Shown here: in pieces, positions 9,229 to 17,767 of the stretch
How positions within the stretch are numbered: position 1 is the stretch's first letter
How the letters are laid out: each line of letters begins with the position of its first letter
Assembly: GCF_001675165.1 (NCBI RefSeq)
Contig: NZ_LROS01000009.1
Span: 28,116 to 92,115 of the forward strand
Length of the DNA: 64,000 nucleotides
Direction of reading: 5' to 3'
DNA from: Clostridium ragsdalei P11
GTDB lineage: Bacteria; Bacillota; Clostridia; Clostridiales; Clostridiaceae
Made by a program: the position numbers and the translations under genes
The notes under the pieces: model-generated
The model's database searches: none
Told to the model about the DNA's origin: nothing
Seen by the model: only the letters and a program-made list of their open reading frames with translations

Positions 9229-9828
9229 ATGGAAAGAAAAGGTGATAGAAAAGTAAAATATCTTACCCAAGAAGAAGTAAAAGATCTTTTTAAAGCCATT
9301 ATTAATTTAGATAGTACACATGCAGTTAGAGATTTAGCAATTTTTAGAGTTGCTTATAGGTGCGGCTTGAGAGCTTCAGAAATTGGTTTAATTAAATTGG
9401 AAGATTATAATGCTTCCAAAGGTGCAATTTACTGCAAAAGATTAAAGGGCAGTTACAATAATACTATAAGACTTGATACTAAAACTAAAAATGCATTAGA
9501 TACGTATATACATGAAAGCAAATTATCATTTAATTCTGAATTTTTATTTAAAAGCCAAAGAGGGAAACCAATTTCCAGACAAACTCTTGATTATATGATG
9601 AAAAAATATTGTTCCTATGCTAATATTTATGATAAAAGTAAATATCATTTTCATTCTATAAAGCATACTACAGCAGTTCATTTAGCAGAATCTGACATGG
9701 ACATAAAAGAATTACAATGGTGGCTTGGGCATAAATCTGTTACAAATACAGAAATATACTTTCAATTTACAACAAAACAGCAGGAAAAGATGTATTCCAA
9801 GCTTGAGGCAAAAAGTGAAATGGTTTAA
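9229..9828 (+). CDS. single-domain tyrosine recombinase (integrase) 1
   Basis: Site-specific recombinase of the phage-integrase fold. At 199 aa it is only the catalytic domain, without the N-terminal SAM-like arm. Visible catalytic residues are R48 (CGLRASE), a candidate beta-hairpin Lys at 73, H142, H168 (LGHKS) and Y177 (TEIYFQ). The second catalytic Arg is replaced by Lys (HSIKH, K145), so cleavage activity may be altered. AGAGGAAACTAA precedes the ATG. It faces a minus-strand block of acetyltransferase and hydrolase genes, which a second small recombinase closes at 12.1 kb. It could move that block, or only be a relic. Confidence 0.8.
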   Translation: MERKGDRKVKYLTQEEVKDLFKAIINLDSTHAVRDLAIFRVAYRCGLRASEIGLIKLEDYNASKGAIYCKRLKGSYNNTIRLDTKTKNALDTYIHESKLSFNSEFLFKSQRGKPISRQTLDYMMKKYCSYANIYDKSKYHFHSIKHTTAVHLAESDMDIKELQWWLGHKSVTNTEIYFQFTTKQQEKMYSKLEAKSEMV

Positions 9829-9871
9829 AAATATATAATTGCTGCATTTTGTCGATATTTTAATTTTGAAC

Positions 9872-10369
9872 TTACTTATTTAAGTTTTTATTAAATCTAA
9901 CAGCATACGTTAAATATGGCTCTCCAAAATATTCTTCTTTATCTTTTTTATATCCATGTTTTTTATAAAATGAAATGGCTCTACTATTTCCCTTAAAAGC
10001 CCATATTACAATTTCTTTATAACCATATTTAAACGCCTGTTGCTCTGCAAAGTTAATTAATTGACTTCCAATTCCTCGATTTTGATAAGCCTCCGAAATA
10101 TAAATACGCCAAACCTCAAAAGCCCCTATTTTATCATTGTCAACTGTATCTCCAATGGATAATAATGCTGCAATATGCCCATTACATTCATAAACATAGT
10201 TTGATAATCTACCAGATAAGAAATCTGCTTTCAATCTCTTTTCCCTATTAAAACAACCATTATCATTGAGCAATTGTTCATTTACATAACCATCATATAC
10301 AGATCTCCAATTATCATTGACAATTTTACAAACAATTTCTATATCTTCTTCTTGAAGCAAACGTATCAT
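9872..10369 (-). CDS. GNAT-family N-acetyltransferase
   Basis: Acetyl-CoA-dependent transferase of unknown substrate. The 165 residues show the GNAT core: the beta-4 strand EVWRIYISEAY and the acetyl-CoA loop QNRGIGSQLI. Motif B is KEIVIWAFKGNSRAISFYKKHGY, with the typical Asn and Tyr near the end. Start has GAAAGGAAATTAATTAA-ATG. It belongs to a minus-strand run with two more small-molecule enzymes, between two recombinases. The profile is close to YitI/PaiA-like acetyltransferases, but the exact substrate is not evident. Confidence 0.82.
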   Translation of the reverse strand: MIRLLQEEDIEIVCKIVNDNWRSVYDGYVNEQLLNDNGCFNREKRLKADFLSGRLSNYVYECNGHIAALLSIGDTVDNDKIGAFEVWRIYISEAYQNRGIGSQLINFAEQQAFKYGYKEIVIWAFKGNSRAISFYKKHGYKKDKEEYFGEPYLTYAVRFNKNLNK

Positions 10370-10495
10370 TTAATTAATTTCCTTTCTAAATTGGAATTTA
10401 TTCTTATTATTTACATACACCAACCCATGTTCCAGAAGTTACTTTTGATAATTCTTCTGGGGTAATTTTTACATCAGAGTTACATGAGCTAGAAT

Positions 10496-11065
10496 TTATA
10501 ATTGGAATTCTGAAATTGGAATAACTGGTTTTGGATTTGCAGAATGTTCTCCGATAATTTTCTCCATCCAAATCATATCATACCAGTTTCCAAACTTATA
10601 TCCGCATTTTGTAAAATGTGCAACTTTCCTATATCCTAAATGCTCATGAAAATATGTACTGGCATTGGTAAGATATGTATTTTCAGTAGATGTATAAGCT
10701 ATACACGCATTGAGATTAAGAATATTTTGTCTCTTTAATATTTCTTCCAAAGCTAAATACAATTTTTTGCCTACACCTTTGCCTCGACAATCCTGACTTA
10801 GATATATAGTAGTTTCAACAGCCCAATCATATGCAACTCGCTCCTTAAATGACGAAACATATGCATAACCAATAATCTGATTGTTATCTATTGCTACTAT
10901 ATATGGATATTTTTTTAATATATTATTAATTCTCTCAGTAAATTCTTCAACAGATGGAACATCATATTCAAAAGATATTGCAGTATTCCTTACATAAGGT
11001 GCATATATAGCTAAAATTTCTTTTGCATCTGCTTTAGTTGCCATACGTATTGTAACGCTTGTCAT
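10496..11065 (-). CDS. GNAT-family N-acetyltransferase, phosphinothricin-acetyltransferase-like
   Basis: 189-residue acetyltransferase. It opens with VTIRMATKADAKEILAIYAPYV and contains NTAISFEYDVPSVEEF, a pattern typical of the PAT/MnaT (L-amino-acid or methionine sulfone/phosphinothricin acetyltransferase) group. The CoA-binding loop is CRGKGVGKKLY. It ends with the group-typical HLGYRKVAHFTKCGYKFGNWYD. An in-frame ATG at 11137 would add 24 residues, but AGAAGGTAGGATA sits right before the ATG at 11065, which I use. Likely detoxifies amino-acid analogues; specific substrate not shown. Confidence 0.85.
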   Translation of the reverse strand: MTSVTIRMATKADAKEILAIYAPYVRNTAISFEYDVPSVEEFTERINNILKKYPYIVAIDNNQIIGYAYVSSFKERVAYDWAVETTIYLSQDCRGKGVGKKLYLALEEILKRQNILNLNACIAYTSTENTYLTNASTYFHEHLGYRKVAHFTKCGYKFGNWYDMIWMEKIIGEHSANPKPVIPISEFQL

Positions 11066-11192
11066 TATCCTACCTTCTTTCCCAAAATATAAATAATCTT
11101 TAATTGTCACTCTCTTAATTTTTCTGTGCAAAGACAATTATACTTCAAAGTTCAAAACATTATTCAATAGATTTACTAAGTATTACCACTCA

Positions 11193-11900
11193 TTAGCCCT
11201 GGATATATTTCTTAATCCACTGTCTTAAAAATTGTAGTTGTTCTTCGGTATGAAAATAATGCTCTCCCTGTTCCATAACCTGTAAATTACAGTTGAAGCA
11301 TTTTACAAATGAAGCTACCACATCAAACTCACATAAGTTGTCTTCTGAACCATAAAGAATTGAAGTTGGCTTATTCCAAGCAGCAATAGGATGTTCTTTT
11401 ACATAACAGTAGTAATCCCAATAGAGTGTTTGTCCAATAGGTGTCGAAATTTCTTTTTCTGATTTAAGTCTATTCTCACTTACATTAAACCATGTCATCA
11501 TATTATTTATAATACGTTCCATATTTACTACAGGAGATAAAAATAAGCACTGTTTGATTATCTCATCTTTATATGCTAATAGAGTGAAATATGCCCCAAT
11601 ACTACAAGCAAATACACTTATATTATTTGATAATGACTGAGCATAATTCATAATAGTATTAAGATCTTTAACACAGTTTTGAACTTTACAAGCATAGGCT
11701 TCATTCTTGCGATCACCATACTCAGGTAAATCAAAACTAAGCACTTGATAACCTATTGCTATTGCCTCTTCTGCAAATATAGTAATGGCATCGTCTTCCT
11801 TATTTGACATATTACCATGTACCGCTACAAATAATTTATCGGATTTCTTACCCCACAAAATTGCAGGAATATTTTCTATTTTTAATTTACTCTTTATCAT
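11193..11900 (-). CDS. alpha/beta-hydrolase
   Basis: Cytoplasmic serine hydrolase of about 235 residues. The oxyanion-region strand is LFVAVHGNMSN, the nucleophile elbow is FACSIGAYF (Ser in a C-S-I-G context), an acid is in LYGSEDNLCE and the histidine is near GEHYFHTE. This gives a complete Ser-Asp-His set in the right order. The upstream MKE codons in the longer frame are really the AAGGAGAA ribosome site, so the start is ATG 11900. The substrate is unknown. It heads the minus-strand block that lies between the two small recombinases. Confidence 0.75.
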   Translation of the reverse strand: MIKSKLKIENIPAILWGKKSDKLFVAVHGNMSNKEDDAITIFAEEAIAIGYQVLSFDLPEYGDRKNEAYACKVQNCVKDLNTIMNYAQSLSNNISVFACSIGAYFTLLAYKDEIIKQCLFLSPVVNMERIINNMMTWFNVSENRLKSEKEISTPIGQTLYWDYYCYVKEHPIAAWNKPTSILYGSEDNLCEFDVVASFVKCFNCNLQVMEQGEHYFHTEEQLQFLRQWIKKYIQG

Positions 11901-12104
11901 TGTATTCTCCTTCATATCTTTCTTTATACCTTTTATTATACATAAAATATAGTATAAAAATCATTTTTAATATATCTATTATAACTCCTAATCATATACC
12001 ACAAATTATGTTATATGTAAGTTTTTATATTATTTTTTGTTCTAATGTATTGTTTTTATGATATAATATAAAAAACAATACATAACTTTCAGGAGGAAAA
12101 AGTG

Positions 12105-12653
12105 ATGGTTGTGGATCCAATTAGAGATAAAAATAAGATAGACGCATTGCTCATGCATTTAAAAGATAAAAGTGAAAGAGACTGGCTGTTAGCAAAATTT
12201 CAATTAAACACGGGATTAAGGATTAGTGACGTGATTAAAGTTAGAGTTCAAGATCTAATGACTTCCTATCTTAGTTTCAAGGATGATCTTGTGATTCAAA
12301 AAAAGAAAATCAAATTAAATAACAGCCTTAAGAAAGCTCTAAATGCCTATATAGAGCATAATAATCTTGGACAAACTTTTTATATTTTTCAGAGCAGAAA
12401 AGGCTTAAATAAACCCATAAGTGTCACACAAGCTTATAGAATTCTAAAAGCTACAGCTGTAAGTCTTCATATAAAGAATTTTGGGACTCACAGCTTAAGG
12501 AAAACATGGGGATACTGGACTTATAAGGCGAACAGATACAATATTGGTCTTATTATGTATACATTTAATCATTCATCAAAAAAGATCACTCTTAGATATA
12601 TTGGGATAACTCAGGAAAATAAAGATGAATTATATTCTTTAGTTCAATTTTAA
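12105..12653 (+). CDS. single-domain tyrosine recombinase (integrase) 2
   Basis: Catalytic domain only, 182 aa. The complete active site is visible: R39 (TGLRISD), a Lys at about 67-68, H129-S-L-R132, H156 (FNHSS) and Y165 (RYIG). Unlike recombinase 1 at 9.2 kb it has the second Arg and should be active. AGGAGGAAAAAGTG precedes the ATG at 12105, and a TATAAT -10 is at 12062-12067. Eight bases after its stop, structured element B begins. Possibly part of a small mobile unit together with recombinase 1. Confidence 0.82.
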   Translation: MVVDPIRDKNKIDALLMHLKDKSERDWLLAKFQLNTGLRISDVIKVRVQDLMTSYLSFKDDLVIQKKKIKLNNSLKKALNAYIEHNNLGQTFYIFQSRKGLNKPISVTQAYRILKATAVSLHIKNFGTHSLRKTWGYWTYKANRYNIGLIMYTFNHSSKKITLRYIGITQENKDELYSLVQF

Positions 12654-12660
12654 TTTATCC

Positions 12661-12838
12661 GATGACTACCTGCTCTAATATTCCCACGCACACAGCGAAA
12701 GCGACTATCACCAAATCAAAGATTTGGGATATCTGCTTTTCTCCAAGTGGGAATAAAGAGCATCTACGTCCCTGGATAACGATTTCTAAGCATCATGTGG
12801 AGTCAAAACTCCATCTGATGCCAAGAACTCTGTTTATA
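12661..12838 (+). ncRNA. candidate structured RNA element, copy B
   Basis: Same plan as the element at 691. The outer stem is TGCTCT (12671-12676) with AGAGCA (12757-12762), and the inner stem is TTCCCAC (12681-12687) with GTGGGAA (12747-12753). The conserved linker CTACGTCCCTGGATAACGA follows, then a hairpin (12790-12803 with 12808-12821, two mismatches) and AAGAACTCTGTT. The inner loop is larger than in copy A and contains its own CCAAATC/GATTTGG stem. The stems differ in sequence from copy A but still pair. It lies 105 bp before a radical-SAM gene on the same strand, so a leader-RNA role cannot be excluded; a transposon-end RNA is the alternative. Confidence 0.5.
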
Positions 12839-12942
12839 GCACTTGTATAATATACTAAAAATTTTATGGGGATATAAGCGAACAAATTTTTTAGCAGTTA
12901 ATAGGCCAAAATTTAAAAAAAATTTACTAGGAGGACTCTTAT

Positions 12943-14325
12943 ATGAAAATAAAAAATGCTTTAGAAAAAAACACTAAACAAGCTATTGTAAACAAAATCG
13001 TTAATTATCTTGATAAAAACCCAGGAGAAAATGTAGATAAGATATTTTCAGCTATTAAAATGCTGACAAAAGATAAATCTGCATTAGCTCAGATTGAGTT
13101 TGTTGAGAATTACTACAACAACGATAAATCCAAACATGAATTTATCCAGGATATTTTAAAAAATACAGATACTAAATGTTTAAAGAAGTTTTTTACTAAT
13201 TTTTTTGCAAATGCAAATTGGTATGCTGGCCCTAAGAGACAAAAATACATGGATGAAGAAAATACTAAAATACCCTTTGTCATGCTTTTAAGTCCATCCA
13301 TGAGGTGTCCACTTCACTGTAAAGGATGTTATGCTTCAAGCTACAGTAAAAAAGATGATATTCCCCCTGAAGAAGTTGATAGAATTATAGGAGAAGCAAG
13401 AGATCTTGGAATTTATTATATTATCATTTTAGGTGGCGAGCCTTTCTTCAATGATTATCTTTTGGATATATATGAAAAATACGACGATGTAATGTTTACA
13501 CCATTTACTAGCGGACTTTTACTTAATGAAAAAATTGCAGATAGAATCAAGAAATGTGGTAATGTAATACCTATGCTTTCAATTGAAGGATTTGAAAATG
13601 ATACTGATGCTCGTAGGGGAAAAGGAACGTACCAAAAAGTTTTAAAAGCTATGGACATGCTCCATGAAAGAGGTATATTATTCGGAGTATCTTCAGCAGT
13701 TACAAGAACTAATATAAACACCGTACTCAGTGATGAATTCACAGATATGTTGATTGAAAAAGGTTCTAAAATGAGCTGGTACTTTTTATTCATGCCTGTT
13801 AATGGCGAAGATGAAGATTTTAATATGATGCTTACAGCAGAACAGAGAGATTACCTTGGAAAAAGAGCTAGAGAAATAAGAGCTAATAAACCATATTTCA
13901 CTTTAGATTTCTTTAATGATGCTCCATATGTAGGTGGGTGTATAGCAGGCAAATATTATTTTCATGTTAATTCAAAAGAGGATGTTGAACCTTGTATATT
14001 TTCTCACTTTTCAACAGTTAACTTAAAGGATAGGCATTTAATTGATGCTTTTAGGGATCCTTTTTTCAAAAAGCTAAGATCAATACAACCTTATAATAAA
14101 AATATGTTAAGACCGTGTATGATGATAGATAACACAAACGTTATAATTAATGTATGTAATGAAGTTGGAGCAAAGCCTGATGATTCTGGAGCAGAAAAAA
14201 TGCTTCATGACGATGAATTTCATAAAAAAATAACAAAATCAGCAGAAGATTTTGTACCATATGCAGAAAAAACATGGGATGAAGTTTTTAAGAAAAAAGG
14301 TAATGATAATTTTGCTAAGGGATAA
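12943..14325 (+). CDS. radical SAM protein with SPASM-like C-terminus
   Basis: Iron-sulfur enzyme that cleaves S-adenosylmethionine to start radical chemistry. The cluster motif C122-x3-C126-x2-C129 (MRCPLHCKGCYAS) is followed by the SAM-binding GGEP (about residue 166). A C-terminal region with spaced cysteines (GGCIAGKYY, EPCIFSH, RPCMMI) would hold an auxiliary cluster as in SPASM proteins. The first ~110 residues are a helical extension. Length 460 aa. Start has TAGGAGGACTCTTAT-ATG. No peptide precursor or partner gene is adjacent, so a role in peptide maturation is not supported; substrate unknown. Confidence 0.85.
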   Translation: MKIKNALEKNTKQAIVNKIVNYLDKNPGENVDKIFSAIKMLTKDKSALAQIEFVENYYNNDKSKHEFIQDILKNTDTKCLKKFFTNFFANANWYAGPKRQKYMDEENTKIPFVMLLSPSMRCPLHCKGCYASSYSKKDDIPPEEVDRIIGEARDLGIYYIIILGGEPFFNDYLLDIYEKYDDVMFTPFTSGLLLNEKIADRIKKCGNVIPMLSIEGFENDTDARRGKGTYQKVLKAMDMLHERGILFGVSSAVTRTNINTVLSDEFTDMLIEKGSKMSWYFLFMPVNGEDEDFNMMLTAEQRDYLGKRAREIRANKPYFTLDFFNDAPYVGGCIAGKYYFHVNSKEDVEPCIFSHFSTVNLKDRHLIDAFRDPFFKKLRSIQPYNKNMLRPCMMIDNTNVIINVCNEVGAKPDDSGAEKMLHDDEFHKKITKSAEDFVPYAEKTWDEVFKKKGNDNFAKG

Positions 14326-14422
14326 GGCAATGCTGGAGAGCAGCCTGAGCGTTTATTGCTGTTCTTTACAGAAATCGATAAACCTCAGTGATTTGGGGAC
14401 AAAGTCCCCAGGTTAAGCTCCT
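14326..14422. other. convergent intergenic spacer with two hairpins
   Basis: GAGCAGC/GCTGTTC and AACCT..TGGGGAC-AAA-GTCCCCA-GGTT can form two stems between the converging radical-SAM and permease genes. There is no clear U-run, so a terminator role is only possible. Confidence 0.35.
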
Positions 14423-14962
14423 TTATTTAAGTATTTCAACATTTTCATAAATGGTTTTCTTCTCATTGGGTGAAATAACTTTATCTGTAATATACGCTAT
14501 TAAAATAATCACAGGTATATCAATTGCATATCGGGTAATCATAAATTTCCATCCCATTACTGATGCTTCAAATAATGATATAGGTATTTTTGTAGCAGAC
14601 CATGCTCCTATAAAAATTAGCACGTTGAAAAATGCACTTTCCTTTTTCATCAAAACTGCAGCAAAAGGGAAAGAAACATATACCGGTCCAGCAGCAAATG
14701 AACCTAATAAAAAGGCAATAATCATACCTTTTAACCCTGAACCTTTTCCCATAAGTTTTATCATTGTTTCCTTTTGTACCCAAGCATCCAAAAGCCCCAT
14801 CAGAATAAAGATCGGGGGCATAATAGCAAGCAGTTCCTTTAAATTATCTGCCGTTCCTTCCAACGAATTTATTCCCAATGAAGGTTTTACTAACAATAAA
14901 ATTAAATTTATTATTAAAATAATACCAAAAGTTCTATATCTTTTTAATATTCTTTTCATCAT
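14423..14962 (-). CDS. predicted permease, half 2 (split ArsP/DUF318-like)
   Basis: Integral membrane protein of 179 aa with five to six hydrophobic segments. The repeat signature LLGSFAAGPVYVSFPFAA is matched by GSCTVIPGFVTFPLAA in the upstream gene. This is the two-fold repeat of the UPF0718/ArsP permease family, usually one ~300-350-aa protein; here the halves are separate genes overlapping by 4 bp (ATGA), so they should be translationally coupled and form a heterodimer. Substrate unknown; the ArsP family exports organoarsenicals, but other members do not. A PadR regulator lies divergently upstream. Confidence 0.7.
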   Translation of the reverse strand: MMKRILKRYRTFGIILIINLILLLVKPSLGINSLEGTADNLKELLAIMPPIFILMGLLDAWVQKETMIKLMGKGSGLKGMIIAFLLGSFAAGPVYVSFPFAAVLMKKESAFFNVLIFIGAWSATKIPISLFEASVMGWKFMITRYAIDIPVIILIAYITDKVISPNEKKTIYENVEILK

Positions 14963-15435
14963 ATTAACACTCCCATCACAAAAGCAATTGCAAAAGAAAA
15001 CACAAGGGCAAGTGAATTTCTAACATATGTGGCTTTCTTACCCCAATATTTTGATTCAATAGGGATTGTAATAATTCCAACCATGACTGACGTTGATATA
15101 AGCATTGTTATTTGAGCCATGCCAGCCCCATTTTTTAACAAAGTAGCTGCTAATGGAAATGTGACAAAACCAGGTATTACAGTACAAGATCCAATAAGTG
15201 CAGCTAACGCTAAACCTAATATACCAGATTGATGACCCATTATTTTTGAAATGACCTGCGGGCTTAAAATAGCAAGCATAATTCCTATAATAAACAATAT
15301 GGAAAGGAATAACGGCAAGATATTTTCAAAAGACTTCCAAGCTTTTTTTAGAGCCAGTAAAGTTTTTTCGTGGCTTTTAATTAATGATATAAATAATAGA
15401 ACAAGCATTAAAAAGTATAATCCCATAGTAAACAT
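14959..15435 (-). CDS. predicted permease, half 1 (split ArsP/DUF318-like)
   Basis: 158-aa membrane protein that is the first half of the split permease. It has an N-terminal helix, a basic loop (SHEKTLLALKKAWKSFENIL) and then the repeat signature ALIGSCTVIPGFVTFPLAATLLKNGAG. It ends in a further membrane helix. It is transcribed divergently from the padR gene, with two inverted-repeat operators in between, so it is probably the regulated target. AGGAGG lies upstream of the ATG. No metal-binding residues typical of arsenic transport are evident; substrate unknown. Confidence 0.7.
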   Translation of the reverse strand: MFTMGLYFLMLVLLFISLIKSHEKTLLALKKAWKSFENILPLFLSILFIIGIMLAILSPQVISKIMGHQSGILGLALAALIGSCTVIPGFVTFPLAATLLKNGAGMAQITMLISTSVMVGIITIPIESKYWGKKATYVRNSLALVFSFAIAFVMGVLI

Positions 15436-15499
15436 AAAATTCTTTTACCTCCTCATATAATTAGTTGTGTAAAATTAAGCACTATAGTGTAATAAATAT

Positions 15500-15520
15500 A
15501 ATAGTGTATTTAACACTATT
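15500..15520. promoter_or_regulatory. PadR operator 1 (inverted repeat)
   Basis: Perfect dyad AATAGTGT-N5-ACACTATT between the permease and padR start codons. PadR-family dimers bind such ATGT/ACAT-like dyads; a second copy lies 20 bp downstream and a half site (TATAGTGT) at 15483. Confidence 0.65.
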
Positions 15521-15540
15521 AGCATACATCTATTTTTTGA

Positions 15541-15557
15541 TAGTGTCAATAACACTA
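15541..15557. promoter_or_regulatory. PadR operator 2 (inverted repeat)
   Basis: Dyad TAGTGT-N5-ACACTA, with the same half site and the same 5-bp spacer as operator 1. Centre-to-centre distance is about 39 bp (close to four helical turns), which would place two dimers on one DNA face. Confidence 0.65.
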
Positions 15558-15628
15558 ATATATTATTTGCAATAAGGTGTATAAAGTAATATAATGTTAT
15601 TATACTATAAATAAAAAGGAGATATTCT

Positions 15629-15967
15629 ATGGCTGGTAAAAGAAAACAATCTCGTCATCTTCCTGCATTTATTTTATTGACACTAGCTGAAGGTTCTGCA
15701 TATGGTGGTGCAATATATACTTCACTTATAGAAAATATACCTGATTTTCAGTGTGATCAAGGAGCTATATACCGTACTCTTAAGCAGCTTGAAGATGATG
15801 GTGCAGTAATATTTTCGTGGGATACAACTAATTCAGGACCTGCAAAAAAAATCTATACTATTACTGACACCGGATTAAATCAACTTGATGATTGGAAAAA
15901 TGATATAGAAAAAAGAATCCTATATTTAAAATATTTTTTAGATAGATATAAGAATTTAAATAGTTAA
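15629..15967 (+). CDS. PadR-family transcriptional regulator
   Basis: Small winged-helix repressor of 112 residues. It has the family pattern PAFILLTLAEGSAYGGAIYTSL, then DQGAIYRTLKQLEDDGAV (recognition helix) and GPAKKIYTITDTGLNQLDDW (wing and start of the C-terminal dimerisation helix). The short single C-terminal helix places it in PadR subfamily 2. AAAAGGAGATATTCT precedes the ATG. It is divergent from the split permease genes, with two matching dyads between them, the usual arrangement for a local repressor that also controls itself. The ligand is unknown. Confidence 0.88.
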   Translation: MAGKRKQSRHLPAFILLTLAEGSAYGGAIYTSLIENIPDFQCDQGAIYRTLKQLEDDGAVIFSWDTTNSGPAKKIYTITDTGLNQLDDWKNDIEKRILYLKYFLDRYKNLNS

Positions 15968-16035
15968 ACTATGAAACTCAATGCCATGTTTTCATACATG
16001 AAGTTAGACATAAAGCCAATAGTAGGATTAGATCG

Positions 16036-17466
16036 TTAACATGGATGATATACTTTGAATACTAATTTATTATCTTGCTTATAAGCTTTTATAAATCCAC
16101 CATGAAGTTTTACTATGTTTTTAACAATTGATAAACCTAAACCGCTGCCTTCTTTTTGTCTAGATGAGTCTTTTTTATATAATCTTTCAAAGAAGTTTTC
16201 CAGATCATCCTTTGAGATTGGATCATTAGGAATGTTTGACACTGAAAGTACTGCATAAGGCGTATTATTAAAAATTTCTTTACTAATATCAAACTCCACA
16301 ACTGTATTTTCTTTGGAATATTTAAATGCATTACTTAAGAGATTATTCACCACTCTTAAAAATAAATTAGGATCTACTTCAATATAAATAGATTCCTGGG
16401 GCAGATTAATTGAAAGCTTTAATCCCTTTTGTGTGAATTCGTCTTCCTCTTCTTCAGCTATCTGTCTTGCAAGTTCATTTAACTCAAGTTTCTGCTTTTC
16501 AAGTATGATATCATTTGAAGAGAGCTTTGAGTATTCAAAAAAATCATCAAGCATGTTTTTTAAATAAATACCTTTCTTATCCATTATGTCAACGTAATTA
16601 TCAAGCTCACTTTTTGACCCATACTTGTTATTTTTAATCATATTTATATATCCAAGTATAGTAGTTAATGGAGTTCTCAAGTCATGAGATATATTGGTCA
16701 TGAATTCGTTTCTGCTTTTTTCTTCTTTCTCAATTTTTGAAGCCATGTAGTTTATGTCTTTTGCAAGTTCACCTAATTCATTTTTGTATTTTAATGGAAC
16801 ACGATTGGATAAGCTGCCTTCTGCAATATTTCTAACTGTTGATTTTATTTTAGATATATAGGAAATACGCTTCCATATGAGCAAGAAAAAAATAATTGCA
16901 AAAGTTACAATCCATAGTATGCCTACACTGTTTTCAGTGTCTAATTTTCCATAACCTATATATATATAATATAAATAGTATCCATCTTTTAAGTAATCAC
17001 ATCTGGTTATTTTACATAAGTTATCTCTACCAGTATTTAAAAATTTAAATGTATTTTTACCGTCTACAATTTCATGAATATCTATATTTTTAATTTCTCT
17101 ATTATTTGCAGCTATTACTGTTCCATCTTTTTTTACCACAAAAATATAACATGACATATCAAATTCTCTATCCATATATTTTTGTAGTTTGCTGGAATTA
17201 TTAATATCCATGTTTTTTAAATCATCTTCAATCCTAGAAACCATATGAGCATGTATATATATAGGAGTGTCTTTAGAATTATTCAAAAATGATCCTAAAA
17301 TATATTCCTTTAAAAAAACTACAAGCATAAATGATATAAGTCCAGAAACAATTGCGCAAAAAACTAATTCACTCCTAAGCTTAAATATTCTTTTTAATTT
17401 TAAAGTTACGGAAAATAGTATTATAACAATAATAAGTTCAAATATCGTTCTCAATTTTATAACCAA
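16036..17466 (-). CDS. sensor histidine kinase
   Basis: Membrane two-component sensor. It has two close N-terminal hydrophobic segments, an extracytoplasmic domain of ~120 residues, a third membrane segment (about 185-205) and a HAMP linker. The HisKA phospho-acceptor is in FMTNISHDLRTPLTTILGY, and the ATPase domain shows NLLSNAFKYS (N box) and GSGLGLSIV (G2 box). All catalytic motifs are intact, so it should autophosphorylate. The start may be TTG at 17466 or TTG at 17454. It overlaps the preceding response-regulator gene, whose receiver domain is nearly all missing, so its natural partner is lost or elsewhere. Context with an ABC exporter suggests bacitracin-type peptide sensing. Confidence 0.88.
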   Translation of the reverse strand: MVIKLRTIFELIIVIILFSVTLKLKRIFKLRSELVFCAIVSGLISFMLVVFLKEYILGSFLNNSKDTPIYIHAHMVSRIEDDLKNMDINNSSKLQKYMDREFDMSCYIFVVKKDGTVIAANNREIKNIDIHEIVDGKNTFKFLNTGRDNLCKITRCDYLKDGYYLYYIYIGYGKLDTENSVGILWIVTFAIIFFLLIWKRISYISKIKSTVRNIAEGSLSNRVPLKYKNELGELAKDINYMASKIEKEEKSRNEFMTNISHDLRTPLTTILGYINMIKNNKYGSKSELDNYVDIMDKKGIYLKNMLDDFFEYSKLSSNDIILEKQKLELNELARQIAEEEEDEFTQKGLKLSINLPQESIYIEVDPNLFLRVVNNLLSNAFKYSKENTVVEFDISKEIFNNTPYAVLSVSNIPNDPISKDDLENFFERLYKKDSSRQKEGSGLGLSIVKNIVKLHGGFIKAYKQDNKLVFKVYHPC

Positions 17467-17710
17467 CTCCCCAGATAGTTTTTATATATTTGCCCTTCTT
17501 AATGTTATCACCTAGCTTGTTCCTCAAATTTTTAACATGCATGGTTACAGTATTGTCATTTTCCATAAATGTATCTTTCCAAAGCATTTCATAAAGCATT
17601 TTGGTTGAGTACACCCTGCCTTTATTTGATGCCAGTGTGTATAAAATTTCATTTACAAGCATTTCTCTTATATCTTTGTCATCATCTATTATCAATATAT
17701 TTTCTTTCAT
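17438..17710 (-). CDS. shortened OmpR-type response regulator lacking most of the receiver domain
   Basis: Only ~90 residues. It starts as a normal response regulator (MKENILIIDDDKDIREML, including the acidic pocket) and then jumps, after VNEI, straight into the DNA-binding winged helix (LYTLASNKGRVYSTKMLYEMLW, ending VKNLRNKLG and GVGYKIE). About 130 residues, including the phospho-accepting Asp, Thr and Lys, are missing. The reading frame is kept across the junction. The product could still bind DNA without phosphorylation control, or be a dead remnant. The overlap with the histidine kinase gene is retained. RBS GGTGATGG fits the ATG at 17710. Confidence 0.7.
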   Translation of the reverse strand: MKENILIIDDDKDIREMLVNEILYTLASNKGRVYSTKMLYEMLWKDTFMENDNTVTMHVKNLRNKLGDNIKKGKYIKTIWGVGYKIENDI

Positions 17711-17767
17711 AACCATCACCCAATTCAAAATTATATCACTTTTTATTTATACATATTTAGAAAACAG

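Noticed and set aside
14451..15023. 190-codon plus-strand open frame
   Set aside because: It runs antisense through the two permease half-genes, has no ribosome site, and its product has no recognisable features; AT-rich membrane-protein genes often leave such antisense frames.
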